From assembly GCA_029641185.1 (NCBI GenBank), contig JAPWGK010000001.1:446501-510500 (forward strand): DNA of 64,000 nt, read 5' to 3'. This DNA is from Pseudofabraea citricarpa (Eukaryota; Ascomycota; Leotiomycetes; Helotiales; Dermateaceae). Below the pieces are notes generated by a model. It saw only the letters and a program-made list of their open reading frames with translations, made no database searches and was not told the DNA's origin. Of the stretch, positions 12,225 to 23,537 are shown piece after piece; the first letter of the stretch is position 1; each line of letters starts with the position of its first letter. A program made the translations under genes and the position numbers.

Positions 12225-13421
12225 ATGGCAGAAGTAGCATCCCAGCACAGCAATCCACCAGTGCACTCCGACTCCCTCGCCGCAGCACTCGAGGTACAGA
12301 ACTACCTCAAGTCGCGGCTCTCCACCAAGACCTCCTCACCAAGCGGAGCTACCAAGCACAGTATTCCCATCATCGACCTCACGCCATCATTCTCGAATTC
12401 CCTCTCAGCGCGCCAATCGGTCGCCTCCCAGATCGCCGACGCGTGCACGAGCACAGGATTCTTCTACATCACCGGGCACAACATCCCACCAGAGATATGC
12501 GACGGCACGTTGAAGCTCGCCGAGAGGTTCTTTCATGAATTGACTCCCGAGGCCAAGGACAAGATCCATATGAAGCACTCGCAGCATTTTCGCGGCTATG
12601 AACCGGCGAGCTGGACGACGGTTAATGATCATGAAGCGAAGGAGACCAAGGAGGGCTTCAATTGGGGATACGAGACGGGCCTGGATCCTAGTGGTGGCGA
12701 TGGGAAGTATGTTGAGTTGGATGGGAGTCGTGATGGGAGCAAGAACCAATGGCCTAGTGAATCGGAAATTCCTGGGTTTTATAAGGGGATTGCGGAGTAT
12801 TATGGTCATGTAAGTCAATTACTTTCCTTGTTTTTTTGTTCCTGATGTAGTAAGGTTCTTTCAACTGATAGAGCATTGTAGGTCTTGCAGCTATCGCGCC
12901 ATCTCTTCCGCCTCTTTGCTCTCTCCCTCTCACTCCCTGAGGATTACTTCGAGCCGCTCACAACGCATCCCGGCGGCATCGCTCGTCTAATCAACTACCC
13001 AGCCTCCAAGAATCCGACACCGCTGTCGGTCAATGACGAAGAAATCGGCTTGGGCGCGCACACCGATTACGAATGCTTCACCTTGCTCCTTCAAGATTCC
13101 ACGCCAGGTCTGGAGATTCTCTCGCCAGAAGGGCAATGGATGAGCGCGACGCCCGTCCCAGGAGGCATCGTCGTCAACGTGGCGGATTTCCTCATGCGCT
13201 GGACGAATGGCAAGTATAAGAGCACGGTGCATCGCGTCGTCAACCGCACCGCCAAGCAGAGATATAGCGTCCCGTTCTTCTTCTCCATCAATTATGATGC
13301 TACCGTTGAGACGCTCCCTGGCTGCTTGGCGGAGGGCGAGGAGAGTAAGTATCCCCCGATTACGGCGGGTAGGTATGTGTTGGATCGGTTGGGGTTGACT
13401 ATCAAGACGGGGAAGTATTAG
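12225..13421 (+). CDS. 2-oxoglutarate/Fe(II)-dependent dioxygenase, IPNS-like
   Basis: Non-heme iron oxygenase of the isopenicillin-N-synthase/gibberellin-oxidase-like superfamily, using Fe(II) and normally 2-oxoglutarate to hydroxylate or desaturate small molecules. Exons 12225-12809 and 12882-13421, 374 residues. The N-terminal DIOX_N region has IPIIDLTPSF and TGFFYITGHNIP. The catalytic core has the iron ligands His255 and Asp257 (GAHTDYE) and His312 (HRVVN), and the co-substrate-binding Arg322-x-Ser324 (RYSVPFF). All are intact, so an active enzyme is expected. The start follows a TATA-like box by 53 nt. The nearest neighbour is the MFS transporter on the same strand. The substrate is unknown; the family is used both in secondary metabolism and in detoxification. 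Confidence 0.93.
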
Positions 13422-15875
13422 GTGGGAATAGAATCAATATATATACCTTGAGTTGAAATTAAGTGTCTGTTTTGATTATGAAGCTATTTGTGCTTAGTCA
13501 TCAAAGAGAGATACTTCGGCAATCTTTTATTGTCTTTAGAACTCATGCGGCCTTGAGAGCTTATATTTCCAAGAGAAGAGTCAAGAAGTCCCCATTTAAT
13601 ATCTCCTAATCCGTGTTTTTGGCTGAGTGAACAATGAAAAACTTGTGAATTAGGTACGGGTAGAAGGGATCCAAATACAGATTTATATTCCAGCCATTTA
13701 TGACCAGCTTTCGTTGTTTAGGTCGATCGAGGGCGTGAAGTCGATGAGTGAAAAGTTGCGAGTTTGGCGAGATGAGAAGAGAACTGATCGCGTTTAAGTT
13801 AAGCGATAGAACTCAAGTCAAGTTTCGCTTCCTTTGAACTGCAACCCCCCTTGAACTTCGGCGCCGAGGAGGGAACTTTGATTTGGCAAACCTGATCTTT
13901 TCTGATCCGACCTGTCTCTTGGGAGACTAGAGTGTAGAACAGGTGGGTGTTTCTGAGTTGGTATTCCTGGTAAGTCCGGGCCGTATTCGCCCATCTAGGA
14001 TCGGTTGTTCAGTGACAACAAATATTGCGTTGGCTGCTCTGGAGTGTTATCTACTCTGCCAGTTGAAGGTTTCTTGATTCTGATTTTTGTATCTTTCGGC
14101 AATCTTCTTTTTTTCTTTTATGTTTGAGACTTGGTTGTGTTTTTGAGAATCTTGGAGGGATACTCTGCCGACTCGTTGCCTTGGTTTGATAACTATGAGG
14201 ATTCTTTGCAGCCTTTAGGGCCACATATCGCTTGAGGTATCTGCCTGTGATCTTATGATGTTCACTCTTCCTAGGCATAGCTACATACTAGTAGGGTGTG
14301 CATTTTTAAAGATCCTTCAAGGCTAAACGGTGTTCTCTCTAGTATCGCCTTGCTCAACTGTTAAATAGGCGAACCCAAGATTTAATAATTGATCCTTCAG
14401 AACTATCATATTCAATTCTCGTCCTGCAGGAGACAGATGCGACACCATCTTTCGAGAATGACAGATCTGGGTATTCATTTAACCGCCCAAGTGTTTCAGC
14501 GTCCTTGAGCTCCCCTGCACGATGAAGGTCTGTTGGTGCCCGACTGGACAGTGGACATGCATGCTCAGTCAGGTACGGAGTACAGTACCGTACACAACAA
14601 GCTTTGAGCATCCGCATCGAGGAGACTCCCTTCCCACCGGGAGCCGTGCATTTGCGTTCAGCGCAGCCCTATGCCGTACCACGTTTCACGGCCGTCTATC
14701 CGCATCAGAGGGCAGCGAATGCGAAAAAGGGTCCAAAGCAGACAGGGCTCGGAGGCTTCAGAGTCTCAGACGGATGGCCAAACACCACGAAGCTCAGGCT
14801 GTGTGTTTCTTCGCTCTAGGGCATTGTTCAGTGGCCGTCCAGCCTGACAGGTCGAAATGCAAATGATCTTCGGGGCTAGCCGTCGCTAATTCGTCGTGCG
14901 CCATCCCTGGACTGTGGGGCGGAACAGCCTAGACCTCTCCTCCTTACCGAACCTTAACGGGATTGCATCACCACACAAGAATGAAATCACCATGACTATC
15001 AGCGGAGACGCTCCGAGTCAGTGTTGCCAGCATTGCTATTCGCCATGGCACAGTGCAGTACGGCATTTACTGCACTGTACTGTACACTGTACAGTGGCCA
15101 TCCAGGGGTGAAGTGCAGTGCTCGGCTTGCTCCTGTGGCGTACGTCAATGCCCCCTCCAACCCCCCCCCCCCTCCCCCCAAACGGAACGGCCCAGCGGCT
15201 TGCTTAGCACTGTACTTACTGTACTGAGCAGGCTCGAGGCTTGATAGTGGCAGTGTTACAGTGCCCCCGCAGCCTAAAGTGTCTATCAGCGGGCAACGCG
15301 TGGTGACTGGTTGGGGGCTTCGACGGCGCTACTGCACGCCAGAACACAGTGGGAAGACGTTGTCATATTTTGAATTTGAGCCATCCGGACATCCCATCAT
15401 TTATCTTTCCTGCCCCTGAGCAAGGCCCAAAGCCCTGAGCCCTCACCTCTCCCACAACTACTACCGTACTGAAACCCGAGTGGCCATTGCCGGCGTTGCA
15501 CTCGTACCAAATGATTCCTGCGTCGCCCTCCCGCTAGGTGGAAGCAAGAAGACAGACAGACAGACAGACAGACAGACTGTAGTAGCGTTTCGTCATTCGA
15601 CCGAGGACAGCAGCTCGATAACTTTGGTAATGCTGCACTGCGTGCTCTAGTCTCCGCTTCTGCAGAATATCGACTCACATCTCCCGATCGGAGGCTCCAA
15701 TATCAATCTGTCTTACGAGCAAAGCTCATCGCTTGGCCCTGAACCACCGACATGCTCGGAAGTCGGCCGTCCTAGGAGACATTTGCTTTCTTCCAACTAC
15801 ACAACCGCCAGCTGACCATCACGACTCCTGCCCTGCCGATGGGACTTCACCTCTCCAGCCTTCCAGACTTCCAGA
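13422..15875. other. Intergenic, about 2.45 kb, with simple repeats
   Basis: No protein-like ORF. It contains GTAC palindromes (around 14572-14600 and 15070-15096), a C-rich run at 15161-15179 and an (ACAG)n tract at 15550-15577, just before the LaeA-like gene. The long upstream region could be a large promoter. Confidence 0.55.
15550..15577. repeat. (GACA)n microsatellite
   Basis: About seven perfect tetranucleotide units of GACA about 300 nt upstream of the LaeA-like start codon. Confidence 0.9.
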
Positions 15876-17396
15876 ATGTCCTCAACTTTTCCTAACGACT
15901 CTGCCATCTCGGTAGGCGGTTCGCAAGCCTTGCCGAACCCCACCAACGACACAAGGGATTCTCCAGCTGCCTCCCAGCCAGAGCCTGCTGCACCCTCCGC
16001 CGAGCAACAGGCACAGCAGTATGCGGTGGGAGAAGATGCCGTGAACCAGGCCCAGAATTCCATCGACGTCGACGATTCCAGCGAGAGTGGCTACGACGAT
16101 GGCGCAAGCGATCCAGGCTATGATAGCGCCAGCCAGATGTCTGCATCCACGTCTCTATCCTCTAGTGTGCGCGATTACCTGTACGAGAATGGCCGTCGAT
16201 ATCATGCCTTTCGCGAAGGAACATACAATTTCCCCAATGATGATACCGAGCAAGAAAGGGAGGATCTGAAGTAGGTTTGGTAGGATGTTACAACAAGACC
16301 GATATCTGACTGGCTTTTAGACATGCCATGATGTCACATCTGCTCAATGGCCGACTACACTACGCCCCTATTGGACCTGCTCCGCAGAATATTATGGACA
16401 TTGGGACGGGGACTGGAATTGTAAGTACTGTTGGGCGCATGAACTATGTCAAAAGATACCCGCAGAGACCGGATATGTAATACCGTGAGATTCCACGCTG
16501 ACTTTCTAAATAAACAGTGGGCAATTGAGAGTTAGAAACTCGATATTCGTACAGGGACATGGCTAACAACATCTAGTGGGTGATTTATATCCAAGTGCTA
16601 CTGTCACTGGGGTCGATCTGAGGTGAGCTACCTCTCTCGGAATTTGCAGCATAGCATACTGACATGAACAACCCCTACAGTCCCATACAGCCTGAATGGG
16701 TCCCGCCGAATGTGAAGTTTATGGTGGACGACGTAGAAAGCGAATGGCTACGACCAGCGAACTTCTTCGACTATGTCCATTCACGGCATACGGTTATGGG
16801 GATCCGAGATTGGCCCAGGCTGATGAGATCAGTCCTTCAGTAAGGGCAAATATGGTCAGCCAGATACTGATGCTAATTTTAATAGTCATCTTACACCCGG
16901 AGGATGGTATGAAATGCAGGAAATCCACCATGTGCCATATTGCCACGACGGAACTATGCCGGCCGACCATCCCGTTAACGAGTACTGGCATTATATCGTT
17001 GAGGCGCTCGCTGCTTTGGGTGTGAACTTCAATGCTACGCTCCTGCTCGAGGATATGATGCGCGAGGCTGGTTTTGTAAATGTTCATGTCCGGATATTTC
17101 ACGTTCCAATCGGCGTATGGCCTCGCAACACGGTTTTGAAGAGGGTCGGATTGTACTGGCGCACGGTCTTGCTCGACGGTGCAGAGCCAATTGCGTTGGG
17201 TCCTCTCTCTCGAGGATTAGGATGGACGAAAGAGCAGATCGATCTGTGGCTTGTCAAAGTCAGGAAAGCCTACATGGATACCTGGTGTCACAGCCACATG
17301 CCTCTCTTCATCATTTGCGGCCAGAAGCCCGGCCCTGGTGTTATCGAGTACGGACCTGGACAAACGCCTCCTTGGGCGGATGTTCCCATCTCCTAG
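15876..17396 (+). CDS. LaeA-like SAM-dependent methyltransferase
   Basis: Class I methyltransferase of the fungal LaeA/LaeA-like (Llm) group; LaeA itself acts in the nuclear velvet complex as a regulator of secondary metabolism and development. Model of six exons: 15876-16270, 16321-16420, 16518-16530, 16577-16622, 16681-16839, 16886-17396; 407 residues. The first 110 residues are disordered and Ser/Asp/Gln-rich. SAM motif I is DIGTGTG at residues 158-164, continuing into WAIE. A later motif PGGWYEMQEIH and the C-terminal IICGQKPG match the family pattern. Exon 3 is a 13-nt micro-exon required to restore WAIEMGDLYP. Many fungi hold several paralogues; I cannot say this is LaeA itself. A nuclear location is inferred from the family only. 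Confidence 0.9.
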
Positions 17397-19265
17397 ATTT
17401 TTTTCTTTCTTGGAAAAAGTGGTAAAATTATATGCATTGCGCCGGCGTCTTTCGGAGGGAGGATATATGATTCTTGATAATTTCAATTTTTTTTTGATTC
17501 AAGTTGGAAAGTATACTTCAGGGATATAAACGACTGACATTTGAGTACAAGACAGCTAGCATTAGGAGCTTGGAAATTCGCTGCTACTAGTCAATGAACA
17601 AAGAGATGAAAGTGAGTTACTACGTTTGAACGTCTCAGCCTTATCAAATTTGCAGACTCCGTCTCGTGCTTCCGTCCATCACTCGATGTTCAAGTTACAC
17701 AAGTTACTTGAACGGGATTTGAGTTTATTGATTTTCAGTCCTTACCGCAGGCAGCTGCAACTTCCTCGATCGAGATACCTGTCATTCAGGCTGCATCCGG
17801 GCTGCACTCTGTTCGAATCAGTAATCATACACTCAAGCCACAAAAGCACAAATCAGATCAGTGTCAGCGCGGGGAAGGAAAAGAGGTCGCCTCGGTCTCT
17901 TCAACGCATCCTTCCGTACTACTGTACGACAAGTCGTTTTTCTTCCCGCCGGCCGATAGAGTTGTGTCACTTGTGTGATTGTAACCTTGACTCGTTCGTG
18001 GTCAACACGTGGAGACCTCGTTTTTTGATTTGGGCTTGTCCCCCCCACCGGTTCGCGAGGTTGGTTTTCTTAGCGGGACTTGTGATGGTAATGATGATGA
18101 TGTTTAGATTGAGATACACATACTGTTGAATTATGGAAGGTCCATAGTCTTGTTAAAGTGCTTACATGATACCGGTACGGATGTGCTCCCGGCCAGGTAC
18201 ATGTACGTACAGTTAGTTGTGTGGGGCTTACTAGTTCTTGACAGCATCGGCTATTCTACAAAGCTGGGCAACGCCAGTAACTCGTGTTGCCCCATCTTTA
18301 TTCGATTGGTTACTATAAGATGGATACCGTAGAAGACATACATACATGTACAGTACGTGGATACTGAGTGTGTATCTCGACAATCGCCCGTCCTCTTTAT
18401 CCAAGATGAAGAAGATGCAAACTCCGAGGTATGGTCAAGCTCTCTGTCAGTGTGTTCCCCTCTTTCGTCGGCGCATCACACAATCACGACAAAGGCCCGA
18501 AGTAACGAGCAGGCAGGATGCCAGAAGAAGAAGAAGACATTCAACAAACCTGCTCCACTTCATCCGTCTTTCTCCACCCGCGTAGCACGGTAACCATTAA
18601 CCCATATGATTCACCCCTGCAAGCGACCAATCGGTCCCCTGGTCCTTCATCTTAACCTTTTCCGCGCGGTCGAGGCACCCCGGTTTGGAGGTGAAGAAAG
18701 CATGGCTCCAGCGCTCACATGTCCTTTCTTGGTTCTTGGGATTAGCCATGGTCCGATCGGTCGTATCTCGTGGTGTGCGTGTGCGTGCAGCTGAGCTGAT
18801 TGATTGTCCCCTTCACCTCCTTGTTTGCTGGAGAAAAAAAGAGTACAACACAAAGAAACGAATTGCCACGCGAGAGCCCGACGAAGTAATCCGTATTCCT
18901 GGCGGAGCAAGGGTGTGTCTACGTTGTACTCGCCCGTTCGGTGCGAAGCCAGAAAGAGAGCAGGAAAACCGGGGAATCTGCCAAACGCATACGCAGCCGC
19001 ATCTCGAGATTGCGCGACGTCTCCCGGGACCCTGGGTCTGGAGAAAATCTTCTGTGCTCTGATATCCGTGGTTTGCTTTACTTTTTTCTTTCTTTTTTGT
19101 GATTGCTTCTTCTGAAGACTGATTGATTACTGGACCCAGCTGGACGGATTTCCTGACCATCTCATCAGAAAGTCTCGCATAGATTGGTCGTCGTGCTGCA
19201 AGTACCAGGAAAAATACTGGGTCGTCTCTCTCGTCTGCGGCCTACCTATACTCAGAATCGAAAGC
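17397..19265. other. Intergenic, about 1.9 kb
   Basis: ORFs of up to 167 codons here have low-quality, Arg/Ser-rich composition and no family pattern, so I see no gene. It may hold the 5' UTR or an upstream exon of the O-methyltransferase gene. Confidence 0.5.
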
Positions 19266-21048
19266 ATGGTCAGGATCCGCGTCACTTCTTCGAATCTGAA
19301 TCGGAATCTGATACCGCTCAGATGGGTACAGAAAAGATGCAATTCCAGCGCCGCGGCTGCTCACTCGTTCGCACGTGTACCTACACCGGCTACTCGGGCT
19401 CTGCAGCAGAAAAAGAAACCGTCAGATCTGGTCGAGCTGGCTGCTGTTATCGCGAGAGAGACGCAGAAGTTGAATGATTATCTCAAGCAGCATGGGTTAC
19501 CCAACCCTGGTTTCGATGTCGATTCGCCTCTGAATTTCCCTGCTCTCCCGGCGGATATCAAGAGGGCGAGAGAGAATGTCGTTCAAGCTACCAAGGACTT
19601 AAACGATCTGGTGACGGGTCCGGAGGAATCTATTAGATGGATGGCTTGGGATGTAAGTTCTTAATCTTTTCTCTCTCTCTTTATAATATCATTGGTACAT
19701 TTATGTTTTCGAAAGATGGCGTTTCGCGTATTCGATGTATATCTTTTGATTAATTAAATGTATTCACATTGCGTTCTGGGTCAATCAATAAGCTTGATCT
19801 AGTTCTGATAACGATCAGATCTATACAGCCAGACACTTTTACAAATTGCCTTCTCAAGTCATCAAAAAGCTGACCATAAATAGCATAACAACTCCCTGTC
19901 ACTACATGCGGTCTATCACTACAATATTGGTAAGTTTCAACTTGATTCTCTTAATACATGACTAACACGTGATACAGCAAAATCCTTTCCTATCAATAGC
20001 ACAGCCACCTATGCAGAGATCAGTAAGTTGGTAGGTGTAGACGAGATGAACATCCGTCGATTACTACGCCACGCCATGACGAACCGGATCTTCGAGGAAG
20101 TGTCGCCAGGCGTTGTAGGTCACACAGCTGCATCCCGTCTGATAGCCGAGAACAAACAGATGGCAGACTGGATTGGGTTCTGCGTGGAAGACATGTGGCC
20201 CGGCGCAGCCGCAACCGTCAAAGCCCTCGACACATATCCGTCGGCCTCAGAAAACACCCAGACGGGGTTCTGCTTCGCCCACGACACGGTCAACAAGGAA
20301 CCGATGTTTGTGACGTTTGGCAAGAGCCCCGTCCGAGCTAAGCGGATGGGTGGTGCGATGGCTTCCCTCACTGGTGGTGAGGGATACGAAGTCCAGTACC
20401 TCGTGGATAACTACGACTGGGAAAGCATCGACTCGCTTCCCGGTGGCGGAACGGTCGTCGATATTGGTGGCAGCCATGGATTTGTCTGCGTTGATCTCGC
20501 CAAGCGATGGAGCAACATGAGGTTTGTCGTCCAGGACTTGGCTAAGACCGTTGCGAGCGCGCCTGATCTCGGCGTGTTGAAGGAGCGTATTACCTTCCAG
20601 GCTCATGATTTCCACACTCTCCAACCGGTCAAGGGCGCAGATGGTACGTTTCTTTTTCCTCTTTCCCCCCAGCCATACAAACTGACTCTCTAATGTCACA
20701 GTCTACCTCTACCGCTGGATCCTGCATAACCACTCGACACCCTACGCCATCAACATGCTCCGCCAACTGATCCCGGCCCTCAAGAAAGGCGCACGCATCG
20801 TCATCAACGACCACTGTCTCCCCGAACCCAATACCGAATCCCCCCGCGACGAGAAGATCATGCGGACGATGGATCTCGTTATGCTGACGCTTCTGAATGC
20901 CCAGGAGAGGACCGAAGAGGAGTTCCGCACGCTCTTCGCCCAGGCTGATTCGAGGTTTGTCTTCAAGGGCGTCACGAGACCTGAGGGCTGCCGCATGAGC
21001 ATTGTCGAGGCCGTGTGGGAAGGGGAGGATTTTGATGGGAAGGAGTAG
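19266..21048 (+). CDS. SAM-dependent O-methyltransferase (plant COMT-like)
   Basis: Methylates a hydroxyl group of a small aromatic or polyketide-type substrate. Exons 19266-19652, 19884-19929, 19978-20643 and 20702-21048; 481 residues. A helical N-terminal dimerisation/winged-helix part (TATYAEISKLVGVDEMNIRR) precedes the Rossmann core. SAM motif I is VDIGGSHG at about residues 305-312. The catalytic His of this family is at about 375 (YLYRWILHNHS), followed by INDHCLPEPN. Intron 1 is long (231 nt) and exon 2 is only 46 nt. The first 45 residues are Arg/Ser-rich, unlike a usual family start, and contain no alternative Met; a spliced upstream exon or an organelle-targeting peptide are both possible. 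Enzyme family is firm, exact N-terminus is not. Confidence 0.9.
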
Positions 21049-21784
21049 GAGGAAGAGCACCTTTTTTTGCCTTGCTGATTTTCATGAGGTTTTCTTTCTC
21101 TTTTTCCCCTCTTGCCTTTGCCTTTCTTTTCTTCCGACTTGCTTCTCCTGTGTATACCGTCATCTCGTTCGTCATCTATCTCCTGCTGCCTGTTGGGTTT
21201 TCGGGTTTTGATTTGCGGGCGTTTCGGTCTGGTGGCTCCGTTCTTCTGAATACCTAAGATCGCGTTGGATTTTCGTCTCCGGTTTCGAAGCTAGGATATC
21301 ATTTTGCCTAGGCGGAATCCTATCTCTTATATAGGTCTCTAATGAAGTCTTCTGCAACGACCTCTTCTACATCGCTGCGGGCTGGAGATTTGCCGTGCAT
21401 ATCTCAACCTGCCTGCTAACCAGTTTCAGCCAATGGACAATACTTTGGAAGTTTGGTTTATGGAATTTAAGATAAGGATCATGTATCTTCCTGCTCTGAT
21501 ACTATGGGTAGTGGTTTCCTTTTATGCATTGCAGATTTTAACAGATTGCACTAGAAGGTCAGAAGATTGCTCGCTTTATCGCTTTCTATACGTTTGGCTT
21601 CTCTCGGACTTTATTCATCCAACGCCAACTCGATCCGCCTCGCCAGATCTTTGTCCACTCCACTTTTTCGCAAAAAAAACCTCCATGCCCAATATCAGCA
21701 TACACTTTTCACGCAACAGACAACAAGCAACAAGCAGAAAACCACGATTCTCTACGAGACAGAGAAAGAGAAAGAGAAAGAGGA
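21049..21784. other. Intergenic between O-methyltransferase and catalase relic
   Basis: About 735 bp with pyrimidine-rich runs and no recognisable gene. A purine-rich tract (repeated AGAAAG) lies at 21757-21785. Confidence 0.5.
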
Positions 21785-22509
21785 AAACAGCCAGCCTCCT
21801 TCCGAACCCTCGGCAGCGCACTCCTCAAATGGCCCGCGAGATTCTCTGTCCAAGCACTCCTGCTGAGCCGTGCGGCTGGCTAAATAAGTTCCACAACTGA
21901 ATCGGCTGCACGAGATCCTCATCCTGGACCTCGGAGACGAGAAGGCCGCCACCTGGGCGACGGCGACGTAATTCGGATCCGGTCCGTGGTTCTTCATCCC
22001 CTGATCTGTCTTCAGGTGTATCTTGAGGTAGTTGAATGAACCGTCGCGCTGCGCTGCGTGAACTTGTACGTGTGCGTCGGTGTGTCGCAGTGAGAAGGGC
22101 GTCCCCCGGTCGCTGAAGAGATGCATCAGCTCGTGCGTCCCCTGGGTTGTTTTTGTGGAGATCCCAGAACTGTGGATAGAAGAGGAGTGATTGGTTAGTA
22201 AGTGTGTGTGGTATCTCGAATTAATCTTGGAAGGGGAAATACGGAAGGGGAGGAGAAGAAAAGGAAAGAGTACGTGTGGCTACCATAGCTGCATCAGTGA
22301 GTTTCGTCTATGGATGTTGCTTGTGCGATCTATTCAGAGACGGGAATTTCAACGGATCTCTGATGGAGAAGACCGGCTGTATTCCAAGTAAACGTTTCGT
22401 CTCCCTTTTACATGAATTTGGATCGGGCATGATGATAACTTACGGTGTTGCTGAACACCCAATCCTGTTTTTCCTCCACGGTATAAAACTTGATGCCCCA
22501 TCCACGAGA
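21785..22509 (-). pseudogene. Decayed catalase (heme catalase family) gene
   Basis: Broken fragments of a monofunctional heme catalase can be read on the minus strand in order. First, 22509-22444 encodes SRGWGIKFYTVEEKQDW, then a spliceable intron. Next, 22376-22284 encodes PVFSIRDPLKFPSLNRSHK and runs into an in-frame TAG at 22310-22308, then a second intron. From 22169 come QFWDLHKNN, a frameshift, LMHLFSDRGTPFSLRH, a further small frame disturbance, and DGSFNYLKIHLKTDQG. A large internal part is then missing; pieces like LVSEVQDEDLVQP and HLRSALPRVRKEAG near 21935-21785, in other frames, match the catalase C-terminal end. The N-terminal domain with the distal heme His is absent. At least one stop, two frame breaks and internal and terminal deletions make it non-functional. 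Splice sites are still recognisable, so decay is fairly recent. Confidence 0.87.
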
Positions 22510-23537
22510 ATCTCTTGAGTTGGTCTAATTGATTCAATTATCTTGTCGCCAATGGATTTAGACGAGCAAAGATTTAACGGTAGAAAGATTGGCGATATAA
22601 GATTCCGCGATTTGGACTGAAAAATAGTTGGGATATTCCTGTTGTTGCAAGAAGATGCTAGAAGTTAGAGGGGATCTCTGATGTTGGATATGCTGCGGGA
22701 CAACAAAGAATATATAGAGACGTTGTCTCAACTCAGCGCCCTTTCATGACCCGATGGTGATTTTATCTGGATCTAGAAATACAGATACTTCGCCTCTTGA
22801 CTTTATTGCATCAGGGTCATCATCGAAGTGGAACAGTTGTCTCTGCCCAACCAGGTTCGAGACATTCCCAATGAATCCATTTGATATCTTGCAACTCCAC
22901 CGGTCCTCCTCCAAGATACAAAACAATCGAGGTTTCTAACTGCTGACACGGAGACAGATGTATCATTCTCGATTCAATCACCAACAAACAGCACATTTTG
23001 ATACTTCAGTTCGACACAGAAACAATGCTGTATCTATTTCCTAAACTTAGATCAATCTCGACGACACGAGTTTTAGTACTGTCTCCACAGCCTTGTAGCC
23101 TTCCCCTGCTAGAGACAAAATAAACGTCATTCAGCATGTGGTGTTCCTGCATAGTGGATGAGTGAGCAACTACCGTACGGTTTTCAGCACGGCACGCATG
23201 CTCCGGCTTTTACGTGCTGCAGCATGATTTAGCGAATTATCCCCCTTTTCAATAACAACGCGGGCTCGAAAGAGGGTGACGTGACGACGTCTAGAGCAGC
23301 TACTCCAGATAACTACATGTTTTGATATTATGGATTCAAAGAATTGTGGAAACGCTTCGTCAGAAGATGGATTTTCTTATTCCCAATTTTTCTGTTTTTT
23401 TTCACTGACGTGGTGCCTAGTTCACTTTCACACATTTGACCTTGTCGAGCTTGACAATCATATCCAAGCACTTCAGAAATGCAAAATACAGTCATCATCA
23501 ACTAACACTTTCAATTGAATATTAAACTTCCTTTTGA
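22510..23537. other. Intergenic, about 1 kb
   Basis: Should have held the N-terminal part of the catalase, but I recognise no catalase motif here. Only short ORFs occur. It also holds the 3' flank of the polygalacturonase gene. Confidence 0.5.

Noticed and set aside
17795..17825. TTCGAATC motif resembling a tRNA T-arm
   Set aside because: No matching acceptor stem, D-arm or anticodon arm could be folded around it.
17626..18129. 167-codon plus-strand ORF
   Set aside because: No family pattern or signal; composition compatible with chance between two real genes.
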